Assembly (NCBI GenBank): GCA_013140395.1 | Contig: JABFSY010000098.1 | Location: 1 to 19,389, forward strand | Direction: 5' to 3' | DNA length: 19,389 nt | From: Cyclobacteriaceae bacterium | GTDB taxonomy: Bacteria; Bacteroidota; Bacteroidia; Cytophagales; Cyclobacteriaceae | In this document: one piece after another, positions 15,148 through 19,389 of the stretch | Layout: the number at the start of each line of letters is the position of its first letter | Numbering within the stretch: the stretch's first letter is position 1 | Translations under genes and position numbers: made by a program | Notes under the pieces: model-generated | The model's database searches: none | Told to the model about the DNA's origin: nothing | Seen by the model: the letters and a program-made list of their open reading frames with translations, nothing else

Positions 15148-15174
15148 AGGTCTTCCGTTTGTGGCGAAAGACCT
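15148..15174. terminator. Bidirectional intrinsic terminator between the channel gene and floA
   Basis: Arms AGGTCTTCCG (15148-15157) and CGAAAGACCT (15165-15174) pair over 10 positions with one mismatch around a 7-base loop. Seven A residues at 15142-15148 give a U run on the minus strand after floA. On the plus strand the hairpin is followed by GATTTTGATTT, a poorer tail. Confidence 0.7.
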
Positions 15175-15198
15175 GATTTTGATTTAGAAAACGATTTT

Positions 15199-16182
15199 CT
15201 ATTTAGCTGGTGCGGTACCTCCGCTCTTTCCCGAGCCAGAAATCGAATTTCTCATTTCTGTGTCTGCCTGAACATTCTGCATCTTATAGTAGTCCATCAC
15301 ACCTAAGTTTCCATTGAGGAATGCTTGTGCAATTGACTTAGGAATTTCGGCTTCGGCTTCAATTACTTTCGCACGGGCTTCCTGCGCTTTTGCTTTCATC
15401 TCCTGCTCTACTGCTACAGCCATTGCTCTTCGCTCTTCGGCTCTCGCTTCAGCTACGCGCAAGTCAGCTGCTGCCTGGTCTGTTTGCAATTTCGCACCAA
15501 TGTTTGCACCTACGTCCACGTCTGCAATATCAATAGAGAGAATTTCAAAAGCAGTACCCGCATCTAATCCGCGAGAAAGAACCAGTTTAGAAATTTTGTC
15601 AGGATTGGCCAACACTTCTTTATGCGAAGCGGCTGAACCAATAGAAGTAACAATTCCCTCTCCTACTCGAGCCAAAATAGTCTCTTCACCAGCGCCCCCA
15701 ACTAATTGTGCTAAGCTTGCACGCACGGTTACACGAGCAATCGCAATCAATTGAATACCATCGGCAGCTACGGCCGCTACCTTTGGCGTGTTAATCACTT
15801 TTGGGTTTACTGAAATCTGAACAGCCTCAAAAACGTTACGGCCTGCTAAGTCAATGGCCGTTGCCTGCTTGAACGTCAAACTGATGTTTGCTTTATCAGC
15901 TGAGATCAATGCTTTGATAACGTTTGGCACGTCACCGCCAGCCAGGTAATGGGTTTCTAAGTCGCTTGGCGTTAACGGAATACCAGCCTTTGTGGCGGTA
16001 ATCAAAGAATTCACAATGATGCTAGGTGGAATTTTGCGAAGTCTCATACCAATTAATTGGCCGATCGTAACTCGCACTCCAGAAAACACAGCTGTAATCC
16101 ACAAGCCTACCGGCACAAAGTACGTGAACATGAAAAACGCGATAATGCTGAGGAACACAATGAGAATAAATACTAAGTCCAT
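15199..16182 (-). CDS. floA: Flotillin-like membrane scaffold protein FloA
   Basis: The 327-residue protein matches FloA (formerly UPF0365/YqfA) throughout. A hydrophobic N-terminal hairpin (about 3-40) anchors it to the inner face of the membrane and is followed by [21 protein letters not shown] and an SPFH-type domain. The C-terminal region is rich in Glu-Ala coiled-coil repeats ([20 protein letters not shown], about 245-290), as in flotillins. Length is normal. It organises membrane microdomains and affects fluidity and signalling complexes. The start is 11 bases after the nfeD stop, so the two form an operon, the usual arrangement for flotillin with NfeD. Confidence 0.96.
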   Translation of the reverse strand: MDLVFILIVFLSIIAFFMFTYFVPVGLWITAVFSGVRVTIGQLIGMRLRKIPPSIIVNSLITATKAGIPLTPSDLETHYLAGGDVPNVIKALISADKANISLTFKQATAIDLAGRNVFEAVQISVNPKVINTPKVAAVAADGIQLIAIARVTVRASLAQLVGGAGEETILARVGEGIVTSIGSAASHKEVLANPDKISKLVLSRGLDAGTAFEILSIDIADVDVGANIGAKLQTDQAAADLRVAEARAEERRAMAVAVEQEMKAKAQEARAKVIEAEAEIPKSIAQAFLNGNLGVMDYYKMQNVQADTEMRNSISGSGKSGGTAPAK

Positions 16183-16193
16183 AGTTTTTCTTT

Positions 16194-16664
16194 TTAGTTA
16201 ATGGGTTCTATAATTATTTGGTTTGATACAATTTTAATGATTCGGATGCGACTGCCACTATCCAGGTAATCGCCATTGGTTCTAACTTCTACAATTTGTT
16301 CGTTCACCTCCGCTTTACCAATTGGGCGCAAGGCGGAGATCGCCCTACCTTCCATCCCAACTACCAGCTGATCCAACTCCCCCTCGTTTACTTTGCCTTT
16401 ATTGGATGACTTGAGCGAAAACCGACTCCACATATTGGTGGTAAAAGAGAAATACAAAAGTCCACCACAGGCAACGGATGTGGTACCCAACATCACCCAG
16501 CCGACTTCGCTGCCAAAGTACTTGAAGCTCAATCCAACACCCACCACCAAAAAACAAAAACCGATGATGCCTACCACGGTCGTACCCGGCACAAAAATAA
16601 CCTCTGCCACGACCAATATAAGGCCAAATACTACTAACGATATCACGGTTGACCACTCTGCCAT
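16194..16664 (-). CDS. Short NfeD-family membrane protein
   Basis: The 156-residue protein has three to four TM helices in the first 85 residues ([21 protein letters not shown], then [15 protein letters not shown] and a third hairpin), followed by a C-terminal OB-fold NfeD domain (about 95-155: [20 protein letters not shown] then [19 protein letters not shown]). The ClpP-like protease domain of long NfeD proteins is absent, so this is the short type that partners flotillins. Its start codon lies inside the inner edge of an inverted heptanucleotide repeat (16663-16686). Confidence 0.88.
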   Translation of the reverse strand: MAEWSTVISLVVFGLILVVAEVIFVPGTTVVGIIGFCFLVVGVGLSFKYFGSEVGWVMLGTTSVACGGLLYFSFTTNMWSRFSLKSSNKGKVNEGELDQLVVGMEGRAISALRPIGKAEVNEQIVEVRTNGDYLDSGSRIRIIKIVSNQIIIEPIN

Positions 16665-16686
16665 TTACGATTCTAGATTTATGATT
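16663..16686. repeat. Left arm of an inverted heptanucleotide repeat pair
   Basis: These 24 bases are an inverted copy of 16776-16799 with 21 of 24 matches; mismatches are confined to the centre. On the minus strand they read as units AATCATA, AATCTAG, AATCGTA. The arm overlaps the nfeD start codon by two bases. Confidence 0.7.
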
Positions 16687-16775
16687 ATTGCCAAAGCTCG
16701 CGTAAAACTACACAATATTAAGTTCACCCAATTTCGAATCTTTGCCACTCACGATTTCGTTATACTTCACTACTC

Positions 16776-16806
16776 AATCATAAATCCGAAATCGTAAATC
16801 TAAAAT
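16776..16806. repeat. Right arm of an inverted heptanucleotide repeat pair
   Basis: Plus-strand units AATCATA, AATCCGA, AATCGTA and then AATCTAA follow each other directly. Together with 16663-16686 this could fold into a long hairpin with an 89-base loop between proS and nfeD. It sits just before the proS stop codon (16808-16810). Confidence 0.7.
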
Positions 16807-16807
16807 A

Positions 16808-18286
16808 TTAATACGCTCTCGCAAAAAACACTCGTTGACTAGAACGCTTTCCTGAGAAGACACACTTTCCCTCCTCTTGTCCTCCATCTAACGGAATGCA
16901 ACGAATAGTAGCTTTCGTTTCTTCCTTTATTTTCGTTTCTGTTTCCGCTGTGCCGTCCCAATGAGCCGACACAAACCCTCCTTTTTCATCAAGCACTTTT
17001 TTCAATTCATCATATGAATCGACTCTGGTAATTTTTTCATTTCTGAATTTTAACGCCTTCTGATAGATATTTTGCTGAATGTCTTCCAATAGTTGAGAAA
17101 TTTCACTTACTACCGAATCCATTTGCATTACCTTCTTTTCTTTTGTGTCTCTGCGTGCAACCTCTACCGTGCCGTTGTCCAAATCGCGTGGCCCAATAGC
17201 GATGCGAACAGGCACCCCTTTCAGTTCGTACTCAGCAAACTTGAATCCTGGCTTTAAGTTATCACGATTATCAAACTTTACAGATAAGCCCAGAGCTCGC
17301 AATTCCTTGGCAATGCTTTCGGCCTTCGCAGAAACTTTGTTTAGTTCTTCTTCACTTTTGAAAATAGGAATGATCACCACATGAATAGGTGCCAATTTAG
17401 GAGGCAATACCAATCCATCATCATCAGAGTGCGCCATGATCAATCCGCCAATCAAGCGAGTACTTACGCCCCATGAAGTCCCCCACACTTTTTCAAGTTT
17501 GCCTTCTTTGTTGGTGAATTGAACACCAAATGCATCTGCAAAATTCTGCCCTAGAAAGTGAGAAGTCCCTGCTTGCAGTGCTTTTCCATCTTGCATCATT
17601 GCCTCTATACAATACGTATCAACAGCACCTGGGAAACGCTCCCCGTCTGATTTTTTTCCTTTAATTACTGGCATAGCCATGAAGGTCTCGGCAAATTCCG
17701 CATATACATCCAACATCTGTTTTGTTTCAGCGACAGCCTCCGCAGAAGTGGCATGCGCTGTATGCCCTTCTTGCCAAAGAAACTCCGCAGTGCGTAAAAA
17801 AAGTCGAGTGCGCATTTCCCAACGCACTACGTTTGCCCATTGGTTGATCAACAGAGGCAAATCGCGATACGATTGAATCCATTTCTTGTAGGTACTCCAA
17901 ATAATGGCTTCACTGGTTGGGCGAACAACTAGTTCCTCTTCCAGTTTAGCCTCCGGATCAACCATTAATTTACCGGGCCTGGTTGGATCTGTCTTTAGGC
18001 GGTAGTGCGTTACTATCGCGCATTCCTTCGCAAAGCCTTCCGCATTTTTTTCCTCTGCTTCAAATAAGCTTTTGGGCACAAACAAGGGGAAATAGGCGTT
18101 CACATGACCGGTGTCTTTGAACATTTTGTCCAATGCTTGTTGCATTTTTTCCCAAATGCTATACCCGTAAGGTTTTATTACCATACAGCCTCTAACATCA
18201 GAATTTTCAGCCAAATCGGCTTTTTTTACTAAATCGATATACCACTGCGAATAATCGTCTGCCCGGCTGGTGATCTCTTTTCCCAT
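16808..18286 (-). CDS. proS: Prolyl-tRNA synthetase, type 3 (archaeal/eukaryotic-like)
   Basis: The 492-residue class IIa synthetase charges tRNA-Pro in the cytoplasm. Seen: the N-terminal [15 protein letters not shown] segment, RPTSEAIIW (RPTSE at 122-126), motif 2 ([28 protein letters not shown], about 153-180), a motif 3 region with [21 protein letters not shown], an HGTP anticodon-binding domain (HVVIIPIF onwards, [32 protein letters not shown]) and the terminal FFARAY, whose last Tyr is conserved in this type. There is no editing (INS) insertion, as expected for type 3. It stands alone on the minus strand. CAAATATA at 18318-18325 (TATATTTG on the minus strand) is a -7-like box upstream of the start. 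Confidence 0.97.
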   Translation of the reverse strand: MGKEITSRADDYSQWYIDLVKKADLAENSDVRGCMVIKPYGYSIWEKMQQALDKMFKDTGHVNAYFPLFVPKSLFEAEEKNAEGFAKECAIVTHYRLKTDPTRPGKLMVDPEAKLEEELVVRPTSEAIIWSTYKKWIQSYRDLPLLINQWANVVRWEMRTRLFLRTAEFLWQEGHTAHATSAEAVAETKQMLDVYAEFAETFMAMPVIKGKKSDGERFPGAVDTYCIEAMMQDGKALQAGTSHFLGQNFADAFGVQFTNKEGKLEKVWGTSWGVSTRLIGGLIMAHSDDDGLVLPPKLAPIHVVIIPIFKSEEELNKVSAKAESIAKELRALGLSVKFDNRDNLKPGFKFAEYELKGVPVRIAIGPRDLDNGTVEVARRDTKEKKVMQMDSVVSEISQLLEDIQQNIYQKALKFRNEKITRVDSYDELKKVLDEKGGFVSAHWDGTAETETKIKEETKATIRCIPLDGGQEEGKCVFSGKRSSQRVFFARAY

Positions 18287-18317
18287 TATTTCTAGCTTAT
18301 CTTAAGTTTTGAACGCG

Positions 18318-18325
18318 CAAATATA
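18318..18325 (-). promoter_or_regulatory. Possible -7 promoter element for proS
   Basis: The minus strand reads TATATTTG, a full match to TAnnTTTG, 31 bases upstream of the proS start. The nearest minus-strand TTG (forward CAA 18351-18353) is 25 bases further, slightly beyond the usual spacing. The rest of the 173-base divergent gap shows no other clear signal. Confidence 0.35.
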
Positions 18326-18459
18326 GGAGGAATGCGAGTATCCTTCCGATCAACCGTTTCCGATTTCCTGGTTGCACACATTTTACAAACAAATTTGCTA
18401 ACTTTCTATATCTAGAATGCCTAGATTTACGTTATTAACCGTAGAAACAATCAATCTGT

Positions 18460-19389
18460 ATGAAAACGAAAATTGCTTTCCTATTTCTAATGTGTACAGG
18501 AGTCCTCTCGACTGCCGTTGCGCAAAGCAGAGAAGATGATGATATGTATTTTACATCGAAGGATCGAGCGATCTTAAATGCAGCCGCGCAAAAAGACAGG
18601 CAGGAGATTTTCGCGTCCTCAAACGTGAGAAGAATTACGGAGAGTGAAACAGCGGCAACGATTAACCCTACTGATAGTTATTCAGCAAGAAATGTAAATC
18701 CAGAATATATATCAGGTTCAAAGGTGGGCACTAGTACGACAGCTACAGCACCCTATTTTTCTCCCAATTACCAGCCCACTACAGTAAATCAAAATTTAGC
18801 AAGTAATTGTGCGAGTTGCGGATTTAACAACTTCAATAATGGTTTCTATAGCCCTTTCAATAGGTTCGGAAATCCTTATCGGATGGGTATGATGGGAATG
18901 GGTATGGGCATGAGTCCTTGGGGTTACAACAGTATGAGTATGATGAATCCCTGGATGGATCCATGGATGATGAACGGAATGAATGGATTTTATCAACCCG
19001 GCCTGTCCTTTAGCTTCGGAATGGGTTCCGGCTGGGGAAATGGATGGAATAGTTTCAATAATCCTTGGGGTTACAATAACTGGGGCATGAATTCTTTCTA
19101 TGGCGGATGGGGCAACTCGTGGGGAATGAATAGTTTTTATAACAACGGATGGAACAATTGGGGCAATCCTTGGGGTGGAGCAAACACAGTGGTTATTGTA
19201 GATCGGCCAAGACCTAATTCAGCGCGCGGTGAGGAGATAGATCGTTATTATAGTACGAATGGAAATCGTGGAGGTAGTAATTCAGGTGGTCGGGTGGCAA
19301 CATCAGACAATTCTCAACAGTACTACAACAGGGCTTGGCGAAACGATGCTTCCACACCTCAACGAGGCTCTACAACTTGGAATAATACC
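18460..19389 (+). CDS. Secreted Met/Gly/Trp/Asn-rich protein of unknown function; 3' end outside the window
   Basis: ATG 18460 opens a frame of 310 codons that is still open at the right edge. Residues 1 to about 22 are a clear signal peptide (MKTKIAFLFLMCTGVLSTAVAQ), followed by an acidic then Ser/Thr-rich region to about 115. CASC (C117, C120) precedes a low-complexity core at about 122-240. There are 13 Met between residues 142 and 174, with MGM steps and PWMDPWMM. After that come Trp/Gly/Asn repeats such as NPWGYNNWGMNSFYGGWGNS, with NPWG appearing twice and MNSFY twice. From about 241 the sequence is Arg/Asn/Ser/Gln-rich. No catalytic domain is recognised. Possible roles such as a surface matrix, adhesive or metal-binding protein are guesses from composition only. 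It diverges from proS. Confidence 0.75.
   Translation, partial: MKTKIAFLFLMCTGVLSTAVAQSREDDDMYFTSKDRAILNAAAQKDRQEIFASSNVRRITESETAATINPTDSYSARNVNPEYISGSKVGTSTTATAPYFSPNYQPTTVNQNLASNCASCGFNNFNNGFYSPFNRFGNPYRMGMMGMGMGMSPWGYNSMSMMNPWMDPWMMNGMNGFYQPGLSFSFGMGSGWGNGWNSFNNPWGYNNWGMNSFYGGWGNSWGMNSFYNNGWNNWGNPWGGANTVVIVDRPRPNSARGEEIDRYYSTNGNRGGSNSGGRVATSDNSQQYYNRAWRNDASTPQRGSTTWNNT

Noticed and set aside
15314..15754. 146-codon Ala/Ser-rich frame opposite floA
   Set aside because: It is a shadow of the Glu/Ala coiled-coil codons of floA; the floA assignment is very strong.
18796..18996. Minus-strand 66-codon frame rich in His and Thr, looking like a metal-binding peptide
   Set aside because: It is the antisense of the Met-rich region: ATG read backwards gives CAT (His). 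No signal for translation on that strand.

Overview
The window looks like chromosomal DNA of a member of the Bacteroidota, probably Cytophagales-like. This is inferred from moderate-to-low GC, few recognisable Shine-Dalgarno sequences, the archaeal/eukaryotic-type (type 3) prolyl-tRNA synthetase, the short nfeD-floA pair and the style of the lipoproteins. No transposase, phage gene, CRISPR array, tRNA or rRNA was found. The organism cannot be named from this sequence alone.

Layout. (1) 1-1818: the C-terminal part of a GT35-like alpha-glucan phosphorylase, convergent with a secreted DUF547 protein. (2) 1964-5022: a two-gene redox module whose reading frames overlap by one base, a pyridine-nucleotide/FAD oxidoreductase and a membrane polyferredoxin of the NapH/NosR type. 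Perfect palindromes lie before the first gene and at the end of the second. (3) 5152-6636: an orphan membrane sensor histidine kinase. (4) 6729-11351: a tight co-directional run with a DPM1-like GT2, a membrane CESA/CslA-like GT2, a GT87/DUF2029-type membrane glycosyltransferase, a rhodanese lipoprotein and a TIGR04282-type glycosyltransferase. (5) 11363-13973: a Crp/Fnr regulator, divergent from an overlapping trio of MOSC protein, SCO1-like copper chaperone lipoprotein and c-type cytochrome lipoprotein. (6) 14073-15143: a two-TM potassium channel with a cytoplasmic RCK domain. (7) Minus strand 15199-18286: floA, nfeD and proS, with a bidirectional terminator hairpin between floA and the channel gene. 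(8) 18460 to the window end: a partial secreted protein with a striking Met/Gly/Trp/Asn-rich core.

How the genes may work together. The redox module could carry electrons from NAD(P)H through flavin and Fe-S centres at the membrane. The sugar cluster has the parts to make a lipid-linked hexose, use it outside the membrane and add further sugars. The SCO/cytochrome pair next to a Crp/Fnr regulator suggests respiratory maturation or electron transfer. These are inferences from gene families and order.

The most unusual feature is a scattered family of degenerate short arrays with a 7-base period, at seven places between 7426 and 16806. Some are intergenic, one lies inside the GT87 reading frame, and two form the first codons of the SCO and cytochrome genes, where a copy-number change would shift the frame. 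One pair is inverted around the nfeD-proS gap. A second notable point is that the phosphorylase has Thr where GT35 enzymes carry the lysine that binds pyridoxal phosphate.
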